Assembly: GCA_900759565.1 (NCBI GenBank)
Contig: CAAEVV010000060.1
Coordinates: forward strand, 1 to 44,343
Origin: an uncultured Collinsella sp.
GTDB lineage: Bacteria; Actinomycetota; Coriobacteriia; Coriobacteriales; Coriobacteriaceae
Direction of reading: 5' to 3'
DNA length: 44,343 nt
Part shown: one piece after another, positions 15,567-24,166 of the stretch
Layout of the letters: every line of letters starts with the position of its first letter
Position numbering within the stretch: position 1 is the stretch's first letter
Program-made: the position numbers and the translations under genes
Notes under the pieces: generated by a model
The model's database searches: none
Told to the model about the DNA's origin: nothing
The model's input: the letters and a program-made list of their open reading frames with translations, nothing else

Positions 15567-15625
15567 GAATGGCCTTTCATTAGTTAAGGGGCAAAACTGA
15601 TGGTCAAATAGCTGTTAATGATTAC

Positions 15626-16744
15626 TTAGTTCCAGTGCAAATAAGGAAGATACCTATTAGTTGAATAGGTAAAAATGTCATCAGAGTTAAAGATGGAAAT
15701 ATAGGGATAATTAATGGCTGAGACTCCTTTGACATAACCAGATTGATCAATAACGGTAGAAATATTCTTTAGGTACATCACCGAGCAAATCGTAATGATG
15801 CAGAGCAGCAACGCCAGTCCTTGTTTCGACTGGCCCCTCAGAAGAGAGGCGATTAACGCGCATTCAATCGCCATCTGAGGGGCCGCAAATCGGGAAGACA
15901 TCAATTCATTGCTGCAGAACAAAAGATAGATGCAAAGCCCTGAAGAATAGCACTTGAACAGCATCTCGGTCGCTTCATCGACGCTCTTTCGTCCAGAGTA
16001 AAGCATAACGACAATCGAATACATGATCAGTCGATACACTAGGGCAAGAGGGGAAATTCCGCTAGATTCGTAGGTTATGCCGAGCAAAGATACGAACGCT
16101 CTGAGCACGGGTGAAAGACCGATACCCAGAATCGCGCAAATGACAATCAACAGATATATGTTCTTATTCTTCAGCTTTATGAACAACGGAATGATAAGAA
16201 GGAGAAGGGAAACGGAGTGAATAGTTGCGAGAAGGAGATCCAACAAGACATACTGACCAAGATGGCCCTTCTCAAGCATTGGGACCATAAATCCAAGGAA
16301 AATAGCGATGACCAGCCCTTGCCTCATGGCAGAGAAGAAATATATGAGATAGACAACAGGCAGAGTGAGCAAGAGGCTCAGAGCCCTATTAGTGGAATAA
16401 CGGTTTAGGAACCTATTCAGGAAAACCATTTCAACGAGAGAGACGATTACAGAAAGAGACGTGAAGTTAAAACCGAAACTACGCCATGAGTTATTGATTA
16501 ACTTCCAACCGATTTCCGAGTGAAAGGCATCCGTATAGTAAATACTTGATAAATCAATCTTATTCGGCGCGGAAACAAAAATATAATTATATGCAGGCCA
16601 ATCGGCACCTTGGGCATATCTGAGCGCAAGAAATGCCGTTAAGCAGATAAAAGAGAACGCGTATGCGCAGGGTTCGTATTTTTGATTAGCGCCGCACGCC
16701 GCGCAGATTGCGGTCAAAAAAAACAGCCAGAGATAGAGACTCAT
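15626..16744 (-). CDS. Wzy-type polymerase (EpsG family)
   Basis: A 372-residue protein with about ten membrane segments. The motif LRYAQGADWPAYNYIF at about residues 42-60 is the EpsG-family sign (R-x-x-x-G-x-D-x-x-x-Y). It would polymerise repeat units on the outer face of the membrane. ATG 16744 overlaps the stop of the upstream glycosyltransferase (ATGA), so this start is preferred over one three codons earlier. GC content is clearly lower than in the gene before it. Confidence 0.85.
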   Translation of the reverse strand: MSLYLWLFFLTAICAACGANQKYEPCAYAFSFICLTAFLALRYAQGADWPAYNYIFVSAPNKIDLSSIYYTDAFHSEIGWKLINNSWRSFGFNFTSLSVIVSLVEMVFLNRFLNRYSTNRALSLLLTLPVVYLIYFFSAMRQGLVIAIFLGFMVPMLEKGHLGQYVLLDLLLATIHSVSLLLLIIPLFIKLKNKNIYLLIVICAILGIGLSPVLRAFVSLLGITYESSGISPLALVYRLIMYSIVVMLYSGRKSVDEATEMLFKCYSSGLCIYLLFCSNELMSSRFAAPQMAIECALIASLLRGQSKQGLALLLCIITICSVMYLKNISTVIDQSGYVKGVSAINYPYISIFNSDDIFTYSTNRYLPYLHWN

Positions 16745-17868
16745 AGCACACACTGCACTTTGCGCTCGATCAGCGATTTCATGAACTCAACGCCATAGTC
16801 AGGATGCACGGCACAAGAATCCTCTCTCCCGATGGTTTCCGCACTGCCTCCCACCTCATAAGTCACCACAGGCGTCCCGCAGGCCTCCGCCTCCAGATTG
16901 ACAGTTGGGTAGTTATCCTCATGGGTGGGGTTGAATACGATATCCGCAGTCGAATAAATCCCGGCGAGCTGCTGCGGCGAATCGGTACGACCGAGCCCGA
17001 CGATGTCCGCAGGCATCTCCTCAATTTGTTTCTCGGAGAGCCCTACGAGTACGATTTTGCATCTATCGGGATCCAGCTCCCCCGCCAGGCGCACGAAGTC
17101 GGAGAGTCCCTTGCGCTCGGACCAGGGGCTCGCCACGCCCAGTACCATGAAGCGGTCGCCTATTCCGTGTCGCTCGCGGAAATCGCTCGGCGTCGGCTTG
17201 AACACGGATGCGTCGATGGTGTTGTGGCGCACCTCGACGGGGTAGCCCCCAAGGAAGCTCTCCCCCACCAGGTCGGAGAGCCACTGGGAGGGCGTGATCA
17301 GCTTCATTCGCTCAGCGGGCACCAGGTTAAAGACGCGCCTCTTCTGCTCGAAGTTCCACGCGCAGGAGGTTTTGGAGAACGTCTTGGGATAAGCATGGAC
17401 CTTCGGGCATCCTCCGGCGCATCCGCTGCCATTCTTCCATTTTCCGCAATTTACGTAAGTGAAGTACGCGCAATGCCCCGTAAACGCCCAGCAGTCGTGC
17501 AGGGTCCACTCCACGCGGCATTCATTCGCGGCGAGCCACTCGAACAGCATCTCGACGTTCACATAGTAGCCGTGCAGGTTGTGCAGGTGTACCACGTCGG
17601 GCACGAGCTCGTCCAGGCGGGCGAGCAGGCGCCTCGTCGCCGCCTTGGAGTGGAACCCAGCCTTGCCGTCAAGGCGGGTCTGTAGGCCGTCGAGCCTCAC
17701 ATCTCTGTCGTTCGCGAACCTCATCTCGCACTCGTCCGCAGCGGCGCGCCCACGCCCCCAAAAGGCATACGAATCCTCACCCGCAGCCAAAAGCTCGCGA
17801 TGTTCCTTCATCATGATGCCGCCGGTCGAGCCGTTCGGCACGCTGTTTATGTGAGCGTAGACTGTCAC
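16741..17868 (-). CDS. Glycosyltransferase family 4
   Basis: A 375-residue GT-B enzyme that would add one sugar of the repeat unit on the cytoplasmic side. The N-terminal half has GSTGGIMMKEHREL and the family-specific block PDVVHLHNLHGYYVN...WTLHDCWAFTGHCAYF with a Cys-rich insert (CGKWKNGSGCAGGCPK, possibly metal-binding). The C-terminal half has the GT4 nucleotide-binding pattern (VLGVASPWSERKGL, then PTHEDNYPTVNLEAEACGTPVV, with the E-x7-E type spacing). The start is taken as GTG 17868 overlapping the capG stop (TAGTGA), with GGAGG upstream. A GTG further upstream (17886) is less likely. Confidence 0.85.
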   Translation of the reverse strand: MTVYAHINSVPNGSTGGIMMKEHRELLAAGEDSYAFWGRGRAAADECEMRFANDRDVRLDGLQTRLDGKAGFHSKAATRRLLARLDELVPDVVHLHNLHGYYVNVEMLFEWLAANECRVEWTLHDCWAFTGHCAYFTYVNCGKWKNGSGCAGGCPKVHAYPKTFSKTSCAWNFEQKRRVFNLVPAERMKLITPSQWLSDLVGESFLGGYPVEVRHNTIDASVFKPTPSDFRERHGIGDRFMVLGVASPWSERKGLSDFVRLAGELDPDRCKIVLVGLSEKQIEEMPADIVGLGRTDSPQQLAGIYSTADIVFNPTHEDNYPTVNLEAEACGTPVVTYEVGGSAETIGREDSCAVHPDYGVEFMKSLIERKVQCVL

Positions 17869-19052
17869 TACAGACTCTTCCTCCACACCATCTTGTCAAC
17901 GACGCCGGTGTAGCTCTGGATGATCTTGACCACCTTGGTGGACACGGTCTCGTCGGCGTAGTCGGGAACGGGCGCCTCGGGGAGCGACCCCTCCGCGTCG
18001 AGCTCGACGGCGGTGTGGACGGCCTGCAGCAGGCCCCTCTCGGAGATGCCGGCCAGCGTGAAACAGGCCTTGTCCAGCGCCTCGGGGCGCTCGGTGGAGG
18101 TGCGGATGCACACCGCCGGGAACGGGCGGCCGATAGACGCGAAGAAGCTCGACTCCTCGGGCAGGGTGCCGGAGTCGGAGACCACGGCGAAGGCGTTCAT
18201 CTGCAGGCAGTTGTAGTCGTGGAAGCCCATGGGCTCGTGCATGCGCACGCGCGGGTCCAGCTTGAAGCCGGTGGCCTCCAGGCGCTTGCGGGAGCGCGGG
18301 TGGCAGGAGTACAGGATCGGCATGTCGTATTTCTCCGCGAGTGCGTTGATGGCGGTGAACAGGCTCGTGAAGTTCGCCTCCGTGTCGATGTTCTCCTCGC
18401 GGTGGGCGGACAGCAGCATGTAGCGCTTGGGCTCCAGGCCGAGCTCGGTGAGGATGTCGGAGGCCTCGATCTTATCCAGATTTGCGCGCAGGACCTCGGC
18501 CATGGGCGAGCCCGTGACGTAGGTGCGCTCGGGCGCGCAGCCGGTGTCCTTGAGGTAGCGGCGCGCGTGCTCGGAGTAGGCCAGGTTGACGTCGGAGATC
18601 ACGTCGACGATGCGGCGGTTGGTCTCCTCGGGCAGGCACTCGTCCTTGCAGCGGTTGCCGGCCTCCATGTGGAAGATGGGGATGTGCAGGCGCTTGGCCG
18701 CGATGGCGGACAGGCAGCTGTTGGTGTCGCCCAGGATCAGAAGGGCATCGGGCTGTACCTGGACCATGAGCTTGTAGCTCGCGGCGATGATGTTGCCTAC
18801 GGTCTCGCCGAGGTCGGCGCCCACGGCGTCCAGGTAAACGTCGGGGTCGTCCAGCGACAGGTCGCGGAAGAAGATGCCGTTGAGCGTGTAGTCGTAGTTC
18901 TGCCCGGTGTGCGCCAGCAGGCAGTCGAAGTGGCGGCGGCATTTCTTGATGACCTCGGACAGGCGGATGACCTCGGGGCGGGTGCCCACGATGACCAGCA
19001 GTTTCAGACGGCCGTCGCCCTTGAATGCGATATCGGAATAGTCCTTGCCCAT
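17868..19052 (-). CDS. capG: UDP-N-acetylglucosamine 2-epimerase family, last step to UDP-L-FucNAc
   Basis: A 394-residue non-hydrolysing epimerase. Family marks are KLLVIVGTRPEVIRL at about 17-31, TGQNYDYTL, LGDTNSCLSA, HMEAGNRC, EETNRRIVD, LSAHREENID and the C-terminal SDSGTLPEES. In the CapE-CapF-CapG pathway it inverts C2 of UDP-N-acetyl-L-pneumosamine to give UDP-N-acetyl-L-fucosamine. The neighbouring capF and capE specify this reading rather than plain WecB (ManNAc) function. GGAGG precedes ATG 19052. A truncated second copy of its 5' end lies at 12729-12804. Confidence 0.88.
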   Translation of the reverse strand: MGKDYSDIAFKGDGRLKLLVIVGTRPEVIRLSEVIKKCRRHFDCLLAHTGQNYDYTLNGIFFRDLSLDDPDVYLDAVGADLGETVGNIIAASYKLMVQVQPDALLILGDTNSCLSAIAAKRLHIPIFHMEAGNRCKDECLPEETNRRIVDVISDVNLAYSEHARRYLKDTGCAPERTYVTGSPMAEVLRANLDKIEASDILTELGLEPKRYMLLSAHREENIDTEANFTSLFTAINALAEKYDMPILYSCHPRSRKRLEATGFKLDPRVRMHEPMGFHDYNCLQMNAFAVVSDSGTLPEESSFFASIGRPFPAVCIRTSTERPEALDKACFTLAGISERGLLQAVHTAVELDAEGSLPEAPVPDYADETVSTKVVKIIQSYTGVVDKMVWRKSL

Positions 19053-19056
19053 GCGG

Positions 19057-20274
19057 CTAGACCTCCTCGTAGTAGGTGTCGGGGCTCTCGGGGTCGAAGG
19101 GCTCGTTGGCCCACATGACCGTCACGAGGTCCTCGGTGTCGGAAAGGTTGGTGATGGAGTGCGTGTAGCCGGGGATCATCTCCACGGCGCGCATGTCGTG
19201 GCCGCTCACGACGTACTCGTCGACGGGGAACGGGTTGCCATCGGAGTCCTCCCCCACCTTCCTCAGCTTGATGCTCGCGGTGCCGGAGACCACCAGGAAC
19301 CTCTCCCACTTGCTCATGTGCCAGTGGTTGCCCTTGGTGATGCCGGGCCTGCTTACGTTGACCGAGACCTGGCCGCGCTCCGGCGTACGCAGGAACTCCG
19401 TGAAAGAGCCGCGGCCGTCGACGTTGGGCCTGAGGCCGTAGGCGAAGTGCCCCGGCTCGTAGTAGGACAGGAACGTGCTCCAGAGCTTCTTGGAGAAGGA
19501 CCCCTCGGAAAGGTCGGGCACCGAGAGCGTCTCGCGGCTGTCGCGGAAAGTGCCCAACAGGTAAACGATCTCGCCCAGGGTCTTCACGTCGGTCCCGGGT
19601 ACGTAGCAGAAATCATCACCGTCGACACGCTCGAGGCCCTCGTAGCAGCAGCGGTGCTCCTCCCCCAGCAGGGCGCCCAGCATCTCGTCGACGAGGTCGT
19701 CGATGTAGAGGAGCTCGAGCTCGACGGAGGGGTCGTTGACGGTGTAGGGACGGCCGTTGGCGATGGCGTCGCAGAAAGTTGCCACGGCGGAGTTGTAGCG
19801 AGGGCGACACCATTTGCCGTAGAGGTTGGGGAAGCGGTAGATGAGCACCGGCGCGCCGGTCCTCTCGGAATACTCGCGGAAGAGGCCCTCCCCCGCCAGC
19901 TTGGACTCGCCGTAGACCGAGCCCTCGAAGCGGCCCGACAGGCTCGCCTGCACGGAGCTGGAGAGCATGACGGGACATCTATTGCCGTGTCGCTCGAGCG
20001 TCTCGAGCAGCATGGAGGCGAACCCGAAGTTGCCCTCCATGAACTCGGACAGGTCCTTGGGCCGGTTGACGCCGGCCAGGTTGAAGACGAAGTCGGCGCG
20101 GGAGCAGTACCCGTCCAGCTCCGCGGGCGTCGAGTCGACGTCGTACTCCATGACCTCGAGCGGCAGCAGGCCCGCGTATCTCTCGCGGCGGTCCTTGCCG
20201 TCGCGGATGTTCTTCAGCGCGCAGCAGAGGTTCCTGCCCACGAAGCCCCTCGCGCCGGTGACGAGGACGCGCAC
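19057..20274 (-). CDS. capF: CapF-type bifunctional reductase (SDR plus cupin)
   Basis: A 405-residue two-domain enzyme. The N-terminal SDR domain opens with VRVLVTGARGFVGRNL (Rossmann G-x2-G-x2-G at 7-13). The C-terminal cupin (from about residue 290) has GNHWHMSKWERFLVV with the metal-binding His pair and ends PGYTHSITN...DTYYEEV. In S. aureus CapF the cupin epimerises C3 and the SDR domain reduces C4, giving UDP-L-PneNAc. The start is GTG 20274, one base after the capE stop; the long upstream extension of the open frame is low-complexity out-of-frame capE sequence and is rejected. Confidence 0.9.
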   Translation of the reverse strand: MRVLVTGARGFVGRNLCCALKNIRDGKDRRERYAGLLPLEVMEYDVDSTPAELDGYCSRADFVFNLAGVNRPKDLSEFMEGNFGFASMLLETLERHGNRCPVMLSSSVQASLSGRFEGSVYGESKLAGEGLFREYSERTGAPVLIYRFPNLYGKWCRPRYNSAVATFCDAIANGRPYTVNDPSVELELLYIDDLVDEMLGALLGEEHRCCYEGLERVDGDDFCYVPGTDVKTLGEIVYLLGTFRDSRETLSVPDLSEGSFSKKLWSTFLSYYEPGHFAYGLRPNVDGRGSFTEFLRTPERGQVSVNVSRPGITKGNHWHMSKWERFLVVSGTASIKLRKVGEDSDGNPFPVDEYVVSGHDMRAVEMIPGYTHSITNLSDTEDLVTVMWANEPFDPESPDTYYEEV

Positions 20275-20275
20275 C

Positions 20276-21334
20276 CTACTGCACCGCCTCGTGCTCGCGG
20301 CCCTCCAAGGCCAGCTGCACGTACTCGGCGGTCTTGATCTTGGCGATGGTGCCCTCAACGTCGAGCCTCTCGGTGTTGTGGGAGGTGTAGGACTCGTCGG
20401 CCTGGGTCTCAACCTCGCCGTCGACGACGAACTTGTCGTAGTTGAGGTCGCGCGAGTCGCAGGCGACGCGGTAGTAGCCGCCCATGTCCTCGGCACGGAG
20501 GCGCTCCTCGCGGGTCATGAGGGTCTCGAAGAGCTTCTCGCCGTGGCGGGTGCCGATCACCTGGGTGCCCACGCGGCCGAAGACCTCCTGGACGGCCTCG
20601 GCAAGGTCGCCGATCGTGGATGCCGGCGCCTTCTGGATGAACAGGTCGCCGGGGTTGGCGTGCTCGAAGGCGAACTGCACCAGGTCGACGGCCTCATCGA
20701 GGTTCATGAGGAAGCGGGTCATGTTGGGGTCGGTGACCGTGAGCGGCTCGCCCTTGCGGATGCGGTCGATGAACAGCGGGATGACGCTGCCGCGCGAGCA
20801 CATGACGTTGCCGTAGCGGGTGCAGCAGATGGTGGTGCGGCCGGCGCCGTTGCGGGCGTTGGCGTAGATGATGGACTCCATCATGGCCTTGGACTTGCCC
20901 ATGGCGTTGATGGGGTAGGCGGCCTTGTCGGTGGACAGGCACACGACGCGGTCGACGCCCTCGTCGATGGCTGCGTGCAGGACGTTGTCCGTGCCGATGA
21001 CGTTGGTTCGCACGGCCTCCATGGGGAAGAACTCGCAGGAGGGCACCTGCTTCAGGGCGGCGGCGTGGAAGATGTAGTCCACGCCGTGCATGGCGTCGCG
21101 CACGCTCTGGGCGTTGCGGACGTCGCCGATGAAGAAGCGGACCTTGGAGGCGAGCTCCGGGGACTTCTCCTGCAGGCGGTGGCGCATGTCGTCCTGCTTC
21201 TTCTCGTCACGCGAGAAGATACGGATCTCGGCCAGGTCGGTGTTCATGAAGTGCTTGAGGACGGTGTTGCCGAACGAGCCGGTGCCACCTGTGATCATGA
21301 GGGTCTTGTCTTTGAAAACAGTAGGGTTATCCAT
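20276..21334 (-). CDS. capE: CapE/FnlA-type UDP-GlcNAc 4,6-dehydratase / 5-epimerase
   Basis: A 352-residue short-form dehydratase. It has the NAD motif TGGTGSFG at 15-22, and the CLSTDKAAYPINAMGKSKAMME block where the usual Y-x3-K is replaced by M-x3-K, typical of inverting dehydratases such as CapE, FnlA and PseB. YGNVMCSRGSVIPLF is also conserved. With capF and capG next to it this is the first enzyme of the UDP-L-FucNAc route. Its ATG overlaps the stop of the preceding glycosyltransferase by 8 bases. Confidence 0.9.
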   Translation of the reverse strand: MDNPTVFKDKTLMITGGTGSFGNTVLKHFMNTDLAEIRIFSRDEKKQDDMRHRLQEKSPELASKVRFFIGDVRNAQSVRDAMHGVDYIFHAAALKQVPSCEFFPMEAVRTNVIGTDNVLHAAIDEGVDRVVCLSTDKAAYPINAMGKSKAMMESIIYANARNGAGRTTICCTRYGNVMCSRGSVIPLFIDRIRKGEPLTVTDPNMTRFLMNLDEAVDLVQFAFEHANPGDLFIQKAPASTIGDLAEAVQEVFGRVGTQVIGTRHGEKLFETLMTREERLRAEDMGGYYRVACDSRDLNYDKFVVDGEVETQADESYTSHNTERLDVEGTIAKIKTAEYVQLALEGREHEAVQ

Positions 21335-22529
21335 TGAAGTGCTCCATTATCAGCTCGTAGCTTGTCTCGGACGTGTAGTTCTCCTCCAGGTAGAGGCGTG
21401 ACCTCTTGCCCATATCGTCAATTTGCTCATCGGTGAGGGCGCGGCACTTCTCCAAGAAACTCTCCGCCGAGGCGCTCGACCCAGCAACGCCGAAACCATT
21501 GGCCTCGGCGATCCTGCCCATGTCGCATACCTCGTCAGTCGCGGTCACAACAGGCAGCCCCGCCTGCATGTAGGAGAGCACCCTGGAGGGGAAGTTGGGG
21601 ATAGTGAACCTGTGGTCAAGAACGACGAGACCGACGTCGCAAGCGCACAACATCGTGTCGTACTCGGAGCGTCCGAGCGACCCCAGGAGCTTCGCATGGG
21701 CTGGCGCCTCCTGCTCGAAGTAGGCCTCGAGCAGGAGGCGCTCAGTTCCGCTGCCTGCGATCAGGAAGAACCCCGCGGGGTCCTTCTCGTTCTCGCGGAG
21801 CACTTCGATGAAGAAATCGATCGCCTGGGGCTTTCCGAGGTTGCCGCCATAGACGAAGATTCTCTCGCTGGAGGGCAAACCGTACTTGGAGCGGAAGGCC
21901 TCAGGGTCCTCCCCGGCGAGGTCGCGCGGAACAATTGCGTTGGGGTTGACCTCGACCCGCGACGGGTCGAGCCAAGGCTCATGCTCGAGTAGATAGTCCT
22001 TGTTGGCCGGGGACATGCAGCCGATCCAGTCCGCGGCCTGATAGGTCTTTCTCTCGCTGCGCTTAAAGAAAGCGTATATCGGCGCCTTGGGACCGCTCTT
22101 GCTGAGCATGCCGAGGTCAATCGCGTTCTGCGGGAAGATGTCCTTGAGAAGGAGATAGGCCCTGGCGCCCGTCGCGCGCTTAACCTTTTCCACGACACCC
22201 GAGATAGTGGTGGGGGGCGTTGCGTAGAGCACTAGGTCGAAATCGACACCCGGGGCGAAACGCTTTAGGGCGTCAAGGTACCTGACTCCGATGGAGAGCG
22301 TCGAGACGCCCTTCTCTATCAGATTGGTCTTGGTGATGTTGCCGACCGCGACGCGGATGATATTGATCCCGTCCTCGCGTGCGAGCTCGGAGGGCAGGCC
22401 CGTGCGCCGCTCTCTCGGCGAGAGAGCGTAAACGGAGTGACCGTGCTCGGCGAACGTCCTAAGGAGATCGGTGTATATGCCGGTGTCCCCAGACTCCATG
22501 GGGCTCTGGCTCAGAAAGAGGACCCGCAT
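21327..22529 (-). CDS. GT4 glycosyltransferase, WbuB-like, candidate L-FucNAc transferase
   Basis: A 400-residue GT-B enzyme. The N-terminus MRVLFLSQSPMESGDTGIYT, LYATPPTTISG and YLLLKDIFPQNAIDLGM are hallmarks of the WbuB-like subgroup. The C-terminal domain has FVYGGNLGKPQAIDFF, FLIAGSGTE and LDHRFTIPNFPSRVLSYMQAGLPVV. In E. coli O26 and related clusters WbuB-like enzymes sit beside fnlABC and transfer L-FucNAc; the same adjacency to capEFG here suggests that acceptor chemistry. Specificity is an inference. Confidence 0.85.
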   Translation of the reverse strand: MRVLFLSQSPMESGDTGIYTDLLRTFAEHGHSVYALSPRERRTGLPSELAREDGINIIRVAVGNITKTNLIEKGVSTLSIGVRYLDALKRFAPGVDFDLVLYATPPTTISGVVEKVKRATGARAYLLLKDIFPQNAIDLGMLSKSGPKAPIYAFFKRSERKTYQAADWIGCMSPANKDYLLEHEPWLDPSRVEVNPNAIVPRDLAGEDPEAFRSKYGLPSSERIFVYGGNLGKPQAIDFFIEVLRENEKDPAGFFLIAGSGTERLLLEAYFEQEAPAHAKLLGSLGRSEYDTMLCACDVGLVVLDHRFTIPNFPSRVLSYMQAGLPVVTATDEVCDMGRIAEANGFGVAGSSASAESFLEKCRALTDEQIDDMGKRSRLYLEENYTSETSYELIMEHFNG

Positions 22530-22533
22530 GTCG

Positions 22534-23508
22534 CTATCCCCTCAGCGTCATAATTTCGTTATACTTCATCATCACGATCCCCTCGTCATACTCCCCTATG
22601 CGCGGCTTGTTGGCCACCCCGTCGAGGTTGTTGACGATAAGCTCGATGTGGTCGCACCCGGACTCGTAGGCGTGCGGGTAGCCTCCGCCGAAGCGCGGAT
22701 TCACCTCAGAGATGTAGTACTCGCCGCCGATATAGAAAACGTCGATGTCGACCTGGCCCTTGAAGCCGGCCTCTCCCACGAACCTCTCGATCAGCTCGAA
22801 GAGCACGGGGTCCTTGAAGGAGACGGCCTTGTCGGTCTCGCCGGCTCGCATCTTTAGCTTCTTCTTGGTGAAGATGGAGACGACCTCACCGCTAACCATG
22901 TCCACATAGACGTCGGCGCCGATCTCCTGGCCGTCCAGGAACTCCTGGATCATGAGCCCGTCGCCCTGGGCGAGCATAAGGTCGAGGTAGTCGGAGTCCG
23001 AGACCTTGGAGATGGCGAGACTCGCGCTGCCCCTAGCGGGCTTCACGAACACGGGAAACCCGACCTCGCCGCAGTCGTGGGCTCGGTGGAACTCGCCGCG
23101 ATCTATCCAGGAGCGTGCGCAGCGGTAGCCGTGGGAGGAGAGCCACTTGAACATCTCGAACTTGTCGAGCGCGAGCTCACAGAGGTCGTAGGAGGATCCG
23201 ATGACCGTGGTCCCCACGGCCTCGAAGCGACCTGCGTTCTTCGCGAGCAGGGAGAGCTCGGGGTCGATGAGGGAGAGAACACCTTTGATGTCGTTGTCTC
23301 TACAAATCTCGAGTATGACGTCGAGGTATCCCTCGTCGGTCATACTCGGTACGATGAAGTGCTCGTCGGCCTCGTAGATGGCGGGCGCGTACTCGCTCAT
23401 GTCGGTAGCGAGCACGCGCCCGCGGCCCGCGAGCGAGCGCTTGAAGTACTGCACGACCTTGTCGCGCGTTCCCGCGCTCAGGATGAGGATGTTGGTTCCG
23501 TTACTCAT
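22534..23508 (-). CDS. ATP-grasp enzyme of the polysaccharide cluster
   Basis: A 324-residue carbamoyl-phosphate-synthase-like ATP-grasp protein. The N-terminal ILILSAGTRDKVVQYFK is a pre-ATP-grasp fold. Then follow the ATP-binding VGFPVFVKPARGSASLAI, MIQEFLDGQEIGADVY, and the metal-binding end VDIDVFYIGGEYYISEVNPR with FGGGYPHAYE. Such enzymes join a carboxylate to an amine or thiol through an acyl-phosphate. It overlaps the phosphoglycosyltransferase by 8 bases (ATGAGTAA) and follows genes that make a 4-amino-sugar, so N-acylation of that amine is the most economical reading. Confidence 0.85.
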   Translation of the reverse strand: MSNGTNILILSAGTRDKVVQYFKRSLAGRGRVLATDMSEYAPAIYEADEHFIVPSMTDEGYLDVILEICRDNDIKGVLSLIDPELSLLAKNAGRFEAVGTTVIGSSYDLCELALDKFEMFKWLSSHGYRCARSWIDRGEFHRAHDCGEVGFPVFVKPARGSASLAISKVSDSDYLDLMLAQGDGLMIQEFLDGQEIGADVYVDMVSGEVVSIFTKKKLKMRAGETDKAVSFKDPVLFELIERFVGEAGFKGQVDIDVFYIGGEYYISEVNPRFGGGYPHAYESGCDHIELIVNNLDGVANKPRIGEYDEGIVMMKYNEIMTLRG

Positions 23509-24166
23509 CAGCTGCTTTCCCCCTTGTGATCTCGCGGGACCTGATTTCCGCGAAGTTGCCTTCAGTTGCGGCTGTGTTGTCCGAGACGTCGCTGCGGCTC
23601 AGCGCCTTGCCGATCGTCCTCAGGAAGATGTGAACGTCATTGGCGAGGTTGATGCTCTCCACATACTTAGCGTCGAGCTCGAAACGCTCGCCCCACTTGA
23701 GGGAGTTGCGCCCGTTGACCTGCGCGAGCCCGGTGAGACCGGGCCGCACGCAGTGACGGAGTCTCTCGCGGTCGTTGTAGTAGGGCAGGTACTCGACTAG
23801 AAGCGGCCTCGGCCCGATGATCGCCATGTCGCCCCTGACGATATTGAACACCTCGGGTAGTTCGTCCAGGCTCGTGGAGCGCAGGGCGCGACCGAACTTA
23901 GTCAGGCGCCGCTCGTCGGGCAGTAGGTTTCCGTCGGCGTCGCGCTCGTCGGTCATCGTGCGAAACTTATATAGGTTGAACACCTTCTCGTCGCGCCCGG
24001 GGCGCGGCTGGTGGAACAGCACAGGGCTACCCAATTTTACGCGCACCAGAATTGCCACGATCGCCAGTACCCACCAGAAGAGAATGAGCAGGACAAGAGA
24101 CAGACACAGGTCAATGACTCGTTTGCCATATCGCTGATAGAACGTCTCGTTACCAAGCCTACTCAA
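23501..24166 (-). CDS. Phosphoglycosyltransferase (PglC-like initiating sugar transferase)
   Basis: A 221-residue small monotopic phosphoglycosyltransferase. An N-terminal re-entrant hydrophobic helix (VIDLCLSLVLLILFWWVLAI, about 17-36) is followed by FHQPRPGRDEKVFNLYKFRTM, the catalytic Asp-Glu pair in STSLDELPEVFN, and IIGPRPLLVEYLPYYN...RPGLTGLAQVNGRN. It moves a phospho-sugar from a UDP-sugar to undecaprenyl phosphate, starting the repeat unit. The start appears to be a TTG overlapping the aminotransferase stop by 8 bases. The last 35 residues after the core are variable. Confidence 0.9.
   Translation of the reverse strand: MSRLGNETFYQRYGKRVIDLCLSLVLLILFWWVLAIVAILVRVKLGSPVLFHQPRPGRDEKVFNLYKFRTMTDERDADGNLLPDERRLTKFGRALRSTSLDELPEVFNIVRGDMAIIGPRPLLVEYLPYYNDRERLRHCVRPGLTGLAQVNGRNSLKWGERFELDAKYVESINLANDVHIFLRTIGKALSRSDVSDNTAATEGNFAEIRSREITRGKAADE

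Noticed and set aside
18015..20337. Long plus-strand open frames over capG and capF
   Set aside because: Low-complexity products opposite well conserved enzymes; no ribosome binding sites or family similarity.
20275..20496. N-terminal extension of capF rich in T, S, P and R
   Set aside because: It overlaps capE in another frame and is low-complexity; the conserved SDR start VRVLVTGARGFVG begins at GTG 20274.
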